Source: Diploptera punctata
Lineage: Eukaryota > Arthropoda > Insecta > Blattodea > Blaberidae
DNA length: 64,000 bases
Assembly (NCBI GenBank): GCA_030220185.1
Contig: JASPKZ010007797.1
Location: 2,028,001 to 2,092,000 of the forward strand
Reading direction: 5' to 3'
Shown here: positions 34,681 to 44,297 of the stretch, in pieces
Layout of the letters: the number at the start of each line of letters is the position of its first letter
Position numbering within the stretch: the stretch's first letter is position 1
The notes under the pieces: generated by a model
Seen by the model: the letters and a program-made list of their open reading frames with translations, nothing else
What the model was told of the DNA's origin: nothing
Databases searched by the model: none
Made by a program: the position numbers and the translations under genes

Positions 34681-35330
34681 CATAAAATAAAATAAGTTAA
34701 AATATATCTTCTTAGGTAAAATCCATCGTCCTCAACTTATAAAATATGTAATCTTTATGCCTGTAGGCCTTTCAGAACATCCGTTGCATCTTCAGCAGTT
34801 CATTCTTCGCTACAGCATCCAGTATGATGGTTGATGCTGCTGGTCCTAATGTGGTTCCTCAACTTATAAAATATGTAATCTTTATGCCTGTAGGCCTTTC
34901 AGAACATCCGTTCCATCTTCAGCAGTTCACTCTTCGCTACAGCAACCAGTATGATGGTTGATGCTGCTGGTCCTAATGTGGCTCCTCAACTTATAAAATA
35001 TGTAATATTTATGCCTGTAGGCCTTTCAGAACATCCGTTCCATCTTCAGCAGTTCACTCTTTGCTACAGCATCCAGTATGATGGTTGATGCTGTAGCGAA
35101 GAGTGAACTGCTGAAGATGGAACGCATGTTCTGAAAGACCTACAGGCATAAAGATTACGTATTTTATAAGTTGAGGACGACGGATTTTACCTAAGAAGGT
35201 ATATCACTGGGCCGTCCTATGAAACGCTGGAGGGAAAATTTTCTATAGGATCATAACAGGCCTTGGCCTAATACTTGGAAGGAAGAAGAAGAAGGTATAT
35301 TTTAACTTATTTTATTTTATCATATTCGTG
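34681..35330. mobile_element. Foldback element with a 127-bp unit triplicated in one arm
   Basis: Outer arms CATAAAATAAAATAAGTTAA and TTAACTTATTTTATTTTATC pair, as do the inner arms (CTTCTTAGGTAAAATCC / GGATTTTACCTAAGAAG-like). The left side carries three copies of a 127-bp unit (34731, 34858 and 34985 onward). The right side has one. The right arm is also split by the 84-bp insertion at 35205. Confidence 0.8.
35205..35288 (+). mobile_element. 84-bp retroposed fragment with 12-bp duplication
   Basis: It is flanked by AAGAAGGTATAT at 35193-35204 and 35289-35300. The insert is the last part of the unit at 19748-20131 (CTATAGGATCATAACAGGCC and GAAGGAAG), a severely 5'-truncated copy. Confidence 0.8.
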
Positions 35331-35921
35331 TGGTACCAGGTTCAAATCCCAGTACTGACCAACATGATTTTTTTTTCTGTTCTTCTTTAATCTATTCTTT
35401 CCAATCTTGTTCCGTTCGTCCCACTGCGATGACATGGGTGCTTGCTTCTATAGTGGGAAATTTTGTCATAATCATCATCTTCAAGGATTAGACCTTAAGA
35501 TCTGTTCCGATATAATTTCAGAATTAGTCTCTCTATCTTTTACTGAGTCTTCGTACATTTCTTCGTCCTAGTAGTGACTCTGCCGGAATTTTCTATCATG
35601 ATATTTGAAAGTGTATATTGATGTCCCCTGGAGACGTTACTGGCGTCTCGCAGAGTAATATATATGATGGAGCTGCCATCTACAACTCGATATCAAGCCT
35701 ACTGTTGTATTAACCCCAACAGAAGGGGTATCTCTTCCGCTCTGCTGACCATTGAGGATTTTCTTTTTGTTACACCGGAGATGGGTCTTCATATTTGTCC
35801 CTTGAAGATAAGGTGCCTCTTACGCGTAGTTGCACTATCCGTTGAAGTATTCACCCGTATCCCTGAGCAGGGGCTCTCGTTATACACCGAGAGACTGGGT
35901 CCTTGACAGGACTTTGCCACT
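35331..35921. other. Probable old repeat, unclassified
   Basis: A half tRNA-like tract (GGTACCAGGTTCAAATCCCAG) is at 35331-35352. The stretch 35590-35915 is GC-richer than its surroundings (GACGTTACTGGCGTCTCGCAG, and GGGGCTCTCG facing CCGAGAGAC). It may be part of a retroelement, but no domain was recognised. Confidence 0.4.
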
Positions 35922-35932
35922 AGTATTTATTA

Positions 35933-36332
35933 GTGTGGTTCAACGCTGTGGTCTCGAGGTAGCGTGCTGCCCTGTCACGCAGCGGGCCCGGGTTCGATCC
36001 CCGGTCGGGATAGTTTCCTGGGTGAGGTTTTTTATTCGGGGTTTTCCTCACCTGTAAGACAAATGTCAGGAAACTTTAAGGTCCAAACGGTCCCCGAACA
36101 TCATATGGCCATCGCAATCATCATCATTCATGTTCATCTTAGATTAAGCTTAGGATTAAGGACTCTTCTAGCGCACCACTATCATCATCATCATCACCCA
36201 TCATATCATCGGCGCAACGTAACCCCGCCCTACAGGACCCCAACCACAGAAGTGGATTACAATTACGCCAAATATCAGGAGAGAACACCAGAAATGTCCA
36301 AAAAGGACAAACCTGGGGCATTGAAAATAAAA
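35933..36332 (+). mobile_element. SINE, family A1, with 11-bp target duplication
   Basis: The head GCTGTGGTCTCGAGGTAGCG carries B-box GGTTCGATCCC. The body ends AAATGTC, GACAAACCTGGGGCATTG and an A-rich tail. AGTATTTATTA lies at 35922-35932 and 36333-36343. It is the most complete plus-strand copy. Confidence 0.85.
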
Positions 36333-36818
36333 AGTATTTATTATTGTTCACCCCCGCGACGAGAACGCCCTGTTAAGAGTTACCAAATTTTTTTCGTGAC
36401 TCTGAGCCTGTGTTAACTTAGGGCAAAATAGGGCCAAATGGAGGGTTCTAATCCCTCCACGAAGGCCTTGGCATAGCTCAAATAAGTGGGGGTATGAGTG
36501 ATTTGTGTTGAAAAACATAACACACTACATCAAATTGTGGAGTATAGGCCTATTTCATATCATTCCTTAAAGTAAACATATGCAATGCAATTAACATAAA
36601 ATAAGGTTGTTGTGTTAGGGTGTTAAAACTCGAACCCATTTTTTCTAATCTAATCTTGTACTTGTACGAGCTTTTTACAAGTAAATAAAATAAAATAAAT
36701 AAATATAATAAAAAGCATATACCACAAAACTAAAATTATAATCAACACAGGACAGAAGAAAACTGAAGAAATTTTAACAAATACAAGTGTTCGACAAGGG
36801 TGTAGTATATCACCCACC

Positions 36819-36858
<40 letters not shown>

Positions 36859-36904
36859 TTCCGGGATCGAATCCCGTCCAAGCATTTATTTTTCTTATCA
36901 TGCC

Positions 36905-37552
36905 ATATATATATATAAATGGATGTTTGTTTGTTTGTTCGTACTTTATACGCGGCCATGCCTTTGATCCTATTGTGATGGGGCTTTTTGCAAAATGTTC
37001 AGGAGATTCCCGGGATGAACATAGGCTATAAGAGAGTTGTGATACTCAACTCCAACGCCTTTAAAAAATCGCCCTTTGTAGAGGAAAATGTGAAAAAAAG
37101 TAGCTCTTTGGACGCTTAAATGGCTTACGCTGCCTACACCATAACAAACACACAAAATTAATGTACACAGATTTGAATATCTTAAAAAGCTCTACAAAAA
37201 AGTCAGCGACAGCATATGTTTATCTCTTACGGATAATTCACAATGACCATTTTTGTCTTCCATTGATACCAAAAAGATCGAGACAAGTACGTAGATTCCT
37301 GTGCAAGCATAGCAGCACATGGAGGGTATTCTTTTACGGATAACTCACAATAACGATTTTTGTCTTTTAGCTCATTTATGCCAAGAAGATCGGGATTAGT
37401 AGATTCCCGGGTAACGCCGGGTAATCAGCACGGGGTTTCTAAAAAATATAAATTTATAATTATTTTTCCATTGACTTATTCAACTAAACATGAAAGTACA
37501 TTGATTTTCATTTATTTAGGCGTAGCAGCGCACACCGGGTATTAGCAAGCTA

Positions 37553-37553
<1 letters not shown>
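36905..37553 (+). mobile_element. Helitron-like element
   Basis: It starts near a TATAAATGGATGTTTGTTTG run and ends GTATTAGCAAGCTAG followed by T. A CTAG end at an A/T target fits Helitrons. There is no TSD, as expected. The core contains AGATTCCTGTGCAAGCATAG and repeats of a GAAGATCG-type block 111 bp apart. A reverse-oriented relative is at 41222-41985. No Rep/helicase is present, so it is non-autonomous. Confidence 0.6.

Positions 37554-37596
<43 letters not shown>
37554..37596. repeat. (AT)n microsatellite
   Basis: About 40 bp of alternating TA follow directly after the Helitron CTAG end. Confidence 0.9.
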
Positions 37597-37598
<2 letters not shown>

Positions 37599-37657
37599 GA
37601 CCTAGTACAAAGGTGGAAAAAATCATTAAGAAAGGAATAAGAATAAATAATATAACA

Positions 37658-37957
37658 TGATGTTGAGTGATTCCGGGTTCTGTGGCCGTGGTCCATAGTT
37701 GGTGTTGATACCAGACGTTTCGCCCTCAACTGCGGAGGGCATCTTCAGTGGCGAGTGCTTCTAGGCGTGTTTCCTGGTCGGAAGCTCTACTTAGTAGAGC
37801 TTCCGACCAGGAAACACGCCTAGAAGCACTCGCCACTGAAGATGCCCTCCGCAGTTGAGGGCGAAACGTCTGGTATCAACACCAACTATGGACCACGGCC
37901 ACAGAACCCGGAATCACTCAACATCATGATTACCGGCCGTGAAAGCCTGCATTCAAC
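37658..37957. mobile_element. Perfect palindromic foldback element, 135-bp arms, 3-nt loop
   Basis: The segment 37656-37928 is an exact palindrome centred on 37792 (GCTCTAC-TTA-GTAGAGC). The right side continues to GAAAGCCTGCATTCAAC, which is lost on the left. AAATAATATAACA at 37645-37657 and 37958-37970 is a 13-bp duplication lying in LINE coding sequence. The arms carry CACTGAAGATGCCCTCCGC and GAGGGCGAAACGTC, a hammerhead-ribozyme-like arrangement discussed in the findings. Confidence 0.85.
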
Positions 37958-38173
37958 AAATAATATAACAGATTTTAATATTTTACTATATGCTGACTAT
38001 GCTGTTATAGTGCAAAATACAGAAAACGATTTACACTTCTCTCTACACTGTTTAAATGAAATGAGTAAAGAGTGCGATTTTAAAACATCTATAGGAAAGA
38101 CAAAAACTAATGACCTTTTTTTAGAAAAGTCGCATATAAGGTCGAAAATAATAATATAAAATAAACCTCTATG

Positions 38174-38482
38174 TAAAGTAAGTAAAGTAAAGTGATCCCA
38201 CAACAGGCCTCAGGAGGCCTTTGGGGTAGAAGGAGGTTAAGGCTCCCACTTTTTCTAGACAATCGGCACTTGATGTCAGCCGGGTTGTCAGCCCTGCGTG
38301 ACGGCCGCCTTTACCCCAGAACAAGCGTCTGGTACTCATTTCCGTTAGAGGCTGAGTCGACCCCAGGGCCATAGTGCCGCCAGAGGGTTTGGGTCAGTTT
38401 AAAAATCCTGACCCCAACGGGACTTGAACCCTCGACCCTCCGGCTTGTAGCCCAGTGCCTTAACCACTACGCTACGGCGTGC
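38174..38482 (-). mobile_element. SINE, family C, with 8-bp target duplication
   Basis: It is a well-preserved copy (A-box GTAGCGTAGTGGTTAAGGC, B-box GGGTTCAAGTCCC on the minus strand). CCTCTATG lies at 38166-38173 and 38483-38490 and joins the LINE reading when the SINE is removed. Confidence 0.85.
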
Positions 38483-38915
38483 CCTCTATGACAAGTGATA
38501 AATTTTAATTATCTAGCTTGTGAATTTGTCTTCTGGATTTAGAACAAGAAATGATATAGACAATAAATTATAAAAATTTCAAATTATATGTGGCACCATT
38601 CATAGAACATAAACATGAAACTGGGAGGGACACAAGATTGAAGTTCTACAAAACAATGGCGGATCGGTACTTTTATACGGTAGTGAGTCCTGGGTAACAA
38701 ATAAGAGGAGTTCGAGTAGATCACAAAGTGCAGAAATGACTGTTCTAAGAAGGACCAAAGGATACACAAAATTGGACCACATAAGAAATGAAGAAATAAG
38801 AAGTGAATTAGAAATATATTCAATAAATTATAGAATTCAACAACACCGCATTGACTGGAAACAGCATGTTCAGAGAATGGAAGAAACAAGATTGCCCAAG
38901 ATAGCAAATCATTAT

Positions 38916-39685
38916 TAGAGTCCGGATGTTAGGCACTTAAAACGTTTAAAATAGGCAGGCAAAAATGCACTAAAATTATTAATATAGGCACTAAAAATCA
39001 AAATAGGCTCTTATAAAAATAGACTACAACATGCATTTTTACAGCCTGACGTAAAGAGTATAAACATATGCTATCAATAGCATACAAAGATATCATAGAT
39101 GATTTTGGAACTTGTTTTGCTTTTTTACAAAAAACATATTTATATTTTGCATTATGTTCGTGATGCGAAACATGACACTTCTTCGCGCAATTCACTGAAA
39201 TTTTACACACCTTGCAGAACATTATTGAACAGTCACTTGAGAATATTTCAGCACCAAATTCTTTCACGAAATTGGTCTGTTGTCCGTTCTTTAGGCATCG
39301 TAAAACATCTGTTCTAAAGGTAAAAACAAATAAAAAAAATAAGCCACATACATTTGTCGTACCACTTTCTCTGAACGAGGACTATAGACTGAATTCAGTG
39401 TTATTAACATAAAAAATAATATTGCCAGCCACTTAAAGATTTCTGTGCAATGATATGTGTCATGAATTTTGTCCATTTCAATTAATTTCATTCAAATAGT
39501 AAGTTAATGTCGGGAAAAATGGCAAATATGCATTTATAGGCATTGTAAGCTGAAATAGGCATTTATAGGCAAAATTAACTTCATGGAAAACAACTCTAGG
39601 GTTGTCGGTATGAACTTATATGAAGTCAATTTTACAATATCTATAATAAATAACTGTAGGCATTTTCCCTAACATCTGGTCTCTA
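38916..39685 (-). mobile_element. hAT element remnant, 770 bp, with zinc-finger fragment
   Basis: Ends TAGAGTCCGGATGTTAGG and its near mirror CCTAACATCTGGTCTCTA, with ATCATTAT duplicated at 38908-38915 and 39686-39693 (8 bp, as in hAT). On the minus strand (39100-39267) the frame reads I-M-F-C-K-V-C-K-I-S-V-N-C-A-K-K then S-H-H-E-H-N-A-K-Y-K. This C-x2-C ... H-x3-to-4-H pattern is like the BED-type zinc finger at the N-terminus of hAT transposases. The catalytic and dimerisation regions are absent. GGCATTTATAGGC-like short repeats lie near the right end. Confidence 0.75.
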
Positions 39686-40025
39686 ATCATTATAAACCAA
39701 AAGGATTAAGGGATATAGGAAGACCTAGGAAGAGATGGAAGGAATCATTGTGAATTCGGAACAGGCGAATCGCCTAAACTTTGACGTGAAGAAGAAGAAT
39801 GAGAGGAGGTGTATCAGAATCAGGTTGTAGAAAGTGAAGCGAAGTGCTCATGAAAAAAAGAGCTTGGAACTTGGTTGACCAGAACAATAGAGGCTGGATA
39901 AAATTTCAACAAAATGTACTTCTAAAATTACACCTGGAAACTACAGCCTGTTTTATAATGAGTTACACTTTTATAATACCAGTAACAATTTAATCACGGT
40001 GTTTATTAATTTTTACATTTAAAAG

Positions 40026-40298
40026 TCCACCACTGGTGGTCTCGTATGCTTTGTTACGCAGCGGACCCGGGTTCGATTCCCGGTCGGGACAAGTTTTCTG
40101 AGTGAGTTTTTTTCGGGATTTTCTTCACCGTAAGACAAATATCAGGGAACTTTAAGGCCCAAACGATCCCCCAACATCGTCTGGCCATCATTATCATATT
40201 CATCTGATTACATTAATTTCAGGATTAAGTCGTCTCCTGGAGCATCATTACCATCATCATCACCCATCATATCATTGGACTTCCAGGTGTCCCAAACT
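40026..40298 (+). mobile_element. SINE, family A1, 3'-truncated
   Basis: The head CACTGGTGGTCTCGTATGC and GGGTTCGATTCCCGGTCGGG B-box region is followed by the A body to GACTTCCAGGTGTCCCAAAC. It ends before the usual tail. Confidence 0.75.
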
Positions 40299-40304
40299 CA
40301 GAAC

Positions 40305-40485
40305 TTCTTGGAGTGGAAAATATATGGGAAAAGAAGAAAACGAAGGTCTAAAGAAGGTTATATGGACGGTGTGAGAAGAAGTATGAGTGAACTGGAACTT
40401 ACAGATGAGGATGTTCAGGACCACTACAACTGAGAAAGCAAATTTCTTGAGGTGGCAGAAACCCATTGTACTGTGGATAAATTCC
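40305..40485 (+). mobile_element. Non-LTR retrotransposon 3' end
   Basis: The plus strand reads G-Y-M-D-G-V-R-R-S-M-S-E-L-E-L-T-D-E-D-V-Q-D, the R-W-x-D-G-V-R tail of a LINE ORF. It runs into an (AT)n tract at 40490-40528. Confidence 0.7.
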
Positions 40486-40529
<44 letters not shown>

Positions 40530-40530
<1 letters not shown>

Positions 40531-41185
40531 GATTTTCTCTACATTACAGTAGTTATCTGTCAGCCCAAATGTATTTTGTTCCGCCACGTATTTCTATCTT
40601 CAGCAACTTCTTCTTTGAGACTTCTTCTTTGAGGTCTCTGCTGAACATGTTTCTTCACACTTCATCCATCCACTGTTCCATAAGGTTTCTCCCCCCCCCC
40701 TTCTCCTGCCGTAAGCATTCCAATCCAGCATCATTCTTGGAATTCTAATATTCTCCATCCTCTTCATGTCCATATAATTTCAATCTTCGTTCTTCTATTA
40801 CTTCTATAATATTATGTTTAACATTCATTATTCGTCTAATTTTCTGGTCCGAATTTTCTCCTTTTTTGATTTTCTTGCTGCCCTTCGCCAAAAATCCATC
40901 TCTGTTGTCAATATTTTTTTTGTTTGCTGTCTACCTAAAGTCCAGGTCTCTGCACCATACCACATAATACTTTGAACTAATGATTTAAATATCAAAGCCT
41001 TTGTTTTATTTGTAATATTTTTTCTTCATATCACTGAATTTTACATTCCAATTATTTTTCTTCCTTCACTAATTAGTTTTTCAATTTCACTATAACTTTT
41101 CCCATCTGATTCTAAAATTGATCGCAAATATTTGAATTTTTCAACTTTCATAATTTCCACATTTTCACATTGTAATTTGTCTACT
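40530..41185 (-). mobile_element. Non-LTR retrotransposon 3' end
   Basis: On the minus strand, from 41160 leftwards: V-E-K-F-K-Y-L-R-S-I-L-E-S-D-G, then S-L-V-Q-S-I-M-W-Y-G-A-E-T-W-T-L and M-D-F-W-R-R-A-A-R-K-S. The run of C at 40690-40700 interrupts the tail. Confidence 0.75.
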
Positions 41186-41985
41186 AATCCCATTCTTCTT
41201 GACATAAATGAGCTGAAATACGAATATTAGTGTGTTTTATGTTTAGTTAAATAAGTAAAAGGAAACATTTATATCGTAATTATTTTTAGATACCCCGTGC
41301 TGTTTACCCGGAGTTGTCCGGGAATTTACTCATCCCGATCTTCTTGGCATAAATGAGCTGAAAGACAAAAATTAAAGCGCTTCTTATGATTAGTTGAATA
41401 AGTAAAATGAAAAATAATTATAAATATATATCATAATTATTTTAAGATTCCCCGTGCTGATTAACCGGTGTTGCCCGGAAATCTACTTATCTCGATCTTC
41501 TTGGCATAAATGAGCTAAAAGACAAAATTCATTATTGTGAGTTATCCGAAAATAATACCCGCCATGTGCTGCTATGCTTGCACAGGAATCTACGTACTTA
41601 TCTCGATCTTCTTGGCATCAATGAAAGACAAAAATGATTATTGTGAGTTATCCTAAGAGATATACATATGCTATTGCTGACTTTTTTGTAGAACTTTTTG
41701 GGATATTCAATTCTGTGTACATTAATTTTGTGTATTTGTTATGGTTTAGGTAACATAAGCCATTTAAGCGTCCAAAGTGCTACTTTTTCACATTTTCCAC
41801 TATAAAGGGCGATTTTTAAAGGTGTAGGAGTTGAGTATCACAACTCTCTTATAGCCTATGTTCATCCCGGGAATCTCCTGAACATTTTTCAAAAAGCCCC
41901 ATCACAATCGGATCAACGGTACGGCCGCGCATAAAGTACGAACAAACAAACAAACATTCATTCATTTTTATATATTAGATTCTTC
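41186..41985 (-). mobile_element. Helitron-like element, reverse copy with amplified inner repeat
   Basis: This is the reverse complement of 36905-37545. CCCGGGAATCTCCTGAAC, CGGCCGCGCATAAAGTACG and the AACAAACAAACAAAC start are shared. The block GATCTTCTTGGCAT occurs at 41338, 41494 and 41605, with a weaker copy at about 41195. The other copy has two. Confidence 0.6.
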
Positions 41986-42535
41986 TGTATGCGCATTTGT
42001 CACTGTACTCCTCCTAAACGACTGGACCGATTTTGATTATTTTTTTGTATGTGTCTGATTGGGTCCCTCGATGATTTAAATTCACAATTGGACCCTCTAA
42101 AATCATTACGTATAGGAATTCACCTGAGAGAGGCGGAGGTTTAATTGAAATCCGAAATTAAAAACTGCCTTAAAGATTTGACCGATTTTGATTAATTTGT
42201 TTTGTGTATGTTTGAGTGGGTCCCCGGATGGTTTAGATTCACAATTGGACTCGGTAGGTGACGCTGAGATCGGGTTATAGAATTTTTTATGCTAGATCTG
42301 TAGTCATCTGCATTATCGACATATTCACAATAATGTGACATCATTATGCATGCTTCTTGAGGAACAACAGATGGCAGTGAGGAGTTTCCTTGCGAACTTA
42401 ATTAATATGGTAATAGGCCTATCTATTTACGTTTAATTAGTGAATTGCATGGTAAAAAAGTAACTTATATTTTTATCGTGCGACCATGACACGAGAATTG
42501 AACGTTCGGGCAGGACAACGTCTGCTGGTCCGCTA

Positions 42536-42536
<1 letters not shown>
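41985..42536 (+). mobile_element. Helitron-like element, second family
   Basis: It contains CTAAACGACTGGACCGATTT twice in diverged form and GAGTGGGTCCCCGGATGG. It ends GTCTGCTGGTCCGCTAG then T, with GGAC / GTCC able to pair just before the CTAG. The reverse copy of the other family ends within a few bases of its start. Confidence 0.6.

Positions 42537-42577
<41 letters not shown>
42537..42577. repeat. (AT)n microsatellite
   Basis: It fills the gap between the Helitron CTAG end and the start of the SINE D body. Confidence 0.9.
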
Positions 42578-42580
<3 letters not shown>

Positions 42581-42845
42581 TCTGGTCCGAGGGTCGCGGG
42601 TTCAAACCCGACCGGGTCGATGGATTTTTAGGATGGAAAAATCCAAGGAGCAAGTCCTCCGGGAGGGACTTTAAGCTGTGGGTCTCGAGTCTGAAGATTT
42701 TCAGGCTCGTAAAAGATTCTTAAGCATTAATAAAAAAGCCTCTAAGCAAAATTTACCGATTTTTTCCCCGTCCTAGTACTAGGTTTCGTAGATGTCAGTA
42801 TAAGGCGGAATTCTGACCATAGGCCACTCCAATGACACCTATATG
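42577..42845 (+). mobile_element. SINE, family D, head replaced by (AT)n
   Basis: The B-box region GGGTTCAAACCCGACCGGG and body are intact. The A-box half of the head is missing. Family members elsewhere start with the head GTGGTCTAGTGGTTATG. Confidence 0.75.
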
Positions 42846-42960
42846 AAAAGAAGTGTAAGTAAATTAGTATGGTTCAACATCTTCCCTGTAGGGTAGAGAG
42901 CGCCTAAGTCTCGTTGAGGGAAATAAGGTCTTACAAGAAGAAGAAGAAGAAGATATATAT
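42846..42960 (+). mobile_element. Retroelement 3' tail with (AGA)n
   Basis: GGTTCAACATCTTCCCTGTA and ACAAGAAGAAGAAGAAG look like a short LINE 3' UTR. It is followed by ATATATAT. Confidence 0.5.
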
Positions 42961-43072
42961 ATCCTAGTCCTAATATTATTATTACTATTATTATTATTGT
43001 GGAAACTCTTCAATTTTGATACATAATATAAAAAAATGAAATAAAAAATGTAGTACAATAATAATGTCTCAC

Positions 43073-43387
43073 CGAATCGCTGGAGACGGAACGGGCGGCG
43101 AGACGGCTAGAGGCGGGAAGACTGCGAGAGTCGTAATGGTGCACCAGGTGCTGACGCGTGGGCGTCTGCTGCTGTTGCACGGATGTGTACGGGTCCCGAA
43201 TTACGTTGAGGGAGGTGCATCTAGACACACTGGACTGTAGCGGCGTCTCCACAGACACGGGTGTCGCATATCCCATGTCGCTCGGCGTATCTTCGTAATC
43301 TGGATCCATACCCTCATCTTCTCGGCCAGAGTGCCACCATGCTACACACCAGTCTCGTATCCATGCCCACGTCAGCGGCCGCGCTTT
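43073..43387 (-). CDS. mAChR-A: Muscarinic acetylcholine receptor A-type, intracellular loop 3 exon
   Basis: This is a 315-bp exon of 105 codons, phase 0 at both ends. The acceptor reads ATTGCAG and the donor GTGAGA. Joined to the 30.5 kb exon it gives S-S-D-S followed by V-Y-T-I-L-I-R-L-P, the continuity expected for insect mAChR-A. It contains D-W-C-V-A-W-W-H-S-G-R-E (residues 12-23), G-Y-A-T-P-V-S-V-E-T-P-L (39-50) and S-S-V-S-R-C-T-S (52-59), conserved loop-3 blocks of this receptor as I remember it. The rest is Ser/Gln/Arg-rich and probably disordered, with many possible phosphorylation sites. Loop 3 couples the receptor to its G protein and to kinases. The exon is far more GC-rich than its flanks. 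The intron to the next exon is 11.8 kb and full of transposons. Confidence 0.93.
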
Positions 43388-43828
43388 CTGCAATTAATTA
43401 ACACTTTTTAATTAAAAATACTCATTTATGAGGAGCTGATTTATATGATCTAAAAATAAGGGAATGTGCATGTATTTATAACCTAAAAGTCTTTAAATAT
43501 AACCAAAAATATAAAAATATGACCTTATAATCTATTAAAATGGTATACCAATTGAGGTGATTAGAAGAAAAAGGGCGTTAGTGATATTTTCCAAAAAAAA
43601 AAAAAGTTTGGTGCACAATTACATTTTTTAAGTATAATTTTATTTAGTGCCAAATTGATGTAAGTGTATGCGTTAAGAGTAGATAGAATATGATTGTGAG
43701 GGCATTGTTAATATCTTGCATATGATGTCCTGCCTGAGTGACATTTTTGGTATAAATGGATTTCCCTTCCGCGTATAATAAGTCTTTAAAATGCTCTTTG
43801 AATTCAATATTAAAGCTTCTGTTGGTTT

Positions 43829-44297
43829 ATGGTGAAATTAAATGTTTCCTACCTCTCCTCATATAAATCATCTAAGTTGATCGCGATTTCGAGTCTATAA
43901 CTGTCTCATCCTCAGAACTTTCTTGGCGACTGGTGTTATGTCGATCGGAAGAAACTCTTCTTCTTCCCTCTATTGGTGGACCGATGAACCTCTGGATCAG
44001 GTCAAAATTTGCGGGCAAACTTCGAAGAACCAGAGACGTCGACATTCAAAAGTTTTTAACGATGGAACAATATGGCTTTTACTTCGTACTTCTCCAAACT
44101 TCGAAGTTTGCCCGCAAATTTTGACCTGATCCAGAGGTTCATCGGTCCACCAATAGAGGGAAGAAGAAGAGTTTCTTCCGATCGACATAACACCAGTCGC
44201 CAAGAAAGTTCTGAGGATGAGACAGTTATAGTCTCGAAATCGCGATCAACTTAGATGATTTATATGAGGAGAGGTAAGAAACATTTAATTTCACCAT
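43829..44297. mobile_element. Foldback element with 199-bp arms, about 99 percent identical
   Basis: Arms 43829-44027 and 44099-44297 are equal in length and differ at about two positions by eye. The loop is 71 nt. Both arms read openly, so overlapping open frames appear on each strand. CTTCTGTTGGTT at 43816-43827 and 44336-44347 may be a duplicated target. A P-type end (AACCTCATAGTG) lies at 44307-44318. Confidence 0.85.

Larger units (their letters stand above)
36690..39800 (+). mobile_element. LINE copy broken by at least four later insertions
   Basis: Reading through the insertions, RT pieces appear in order: V-R-Q-G-C-S-I-S-P-T-I-F (36770-36820), I-N-D-L-V-Q-R-W-K-K-S (37597-37640), L-L-Y-A-D-Y-A-V-I-V (38000; the palm Y-A-D-D changed to Y-A-D-Y), Y-G-S-E-S-W-V (38680), R-R-T-K-G-Y-T-K-L-D and the tail R-D-I-G-R-P-R-K-R-W (39715). 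The insertions are a Helitron-like element (to 37553), a palindrome (37658-37957), a SINE (38174-38482) and a hAT (38916-39685). The last three each have their own target duplication in LINE sequence. Confidence 0.85.
31241..43072 (-). other. mAChR-A: mAChR-A intron, 11.8 kb
   Basis: This intron has a GT donor (GTGAGA, at 43072 and reading leftwards) and an AG acceptor (TTTCAG at 31241-31246), phase 0. Nearly all of its content is mobile DNA: the H repeats, foldback elements, nested LINE copies, Helitron-like elements and SINEs listed separately. No further exon is needed to keep the reading frame. Confidence 0.85.

Noticed and set aside
34731..35090. Three direct repeats with a constant period, considered as a CRISPR-like array
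   Set aside because: The units are contiguous 127-bp tandem repeats without spacers, in animal DNA and inside a foldback element.
35964..36416. Plus-strand frame of 150 codons
   Set aside because: It reads through a SINE with its tRNA-like head and target duplication; the composition is that of the SINE.
40399..40748. Frames with long Ile-Tyr repeats
   Set aside because: They translate an (AT)n microsatellite. The same applies near 36650, 42465, 50525 and 63414.
43923..44254. Several overlapping open frames on both strands with identical beginnings
   Set aside because: They come from the two arms of an inverted repeat. Open reading on both strands reflects sequence symmetry, and there is no start context or known domain.
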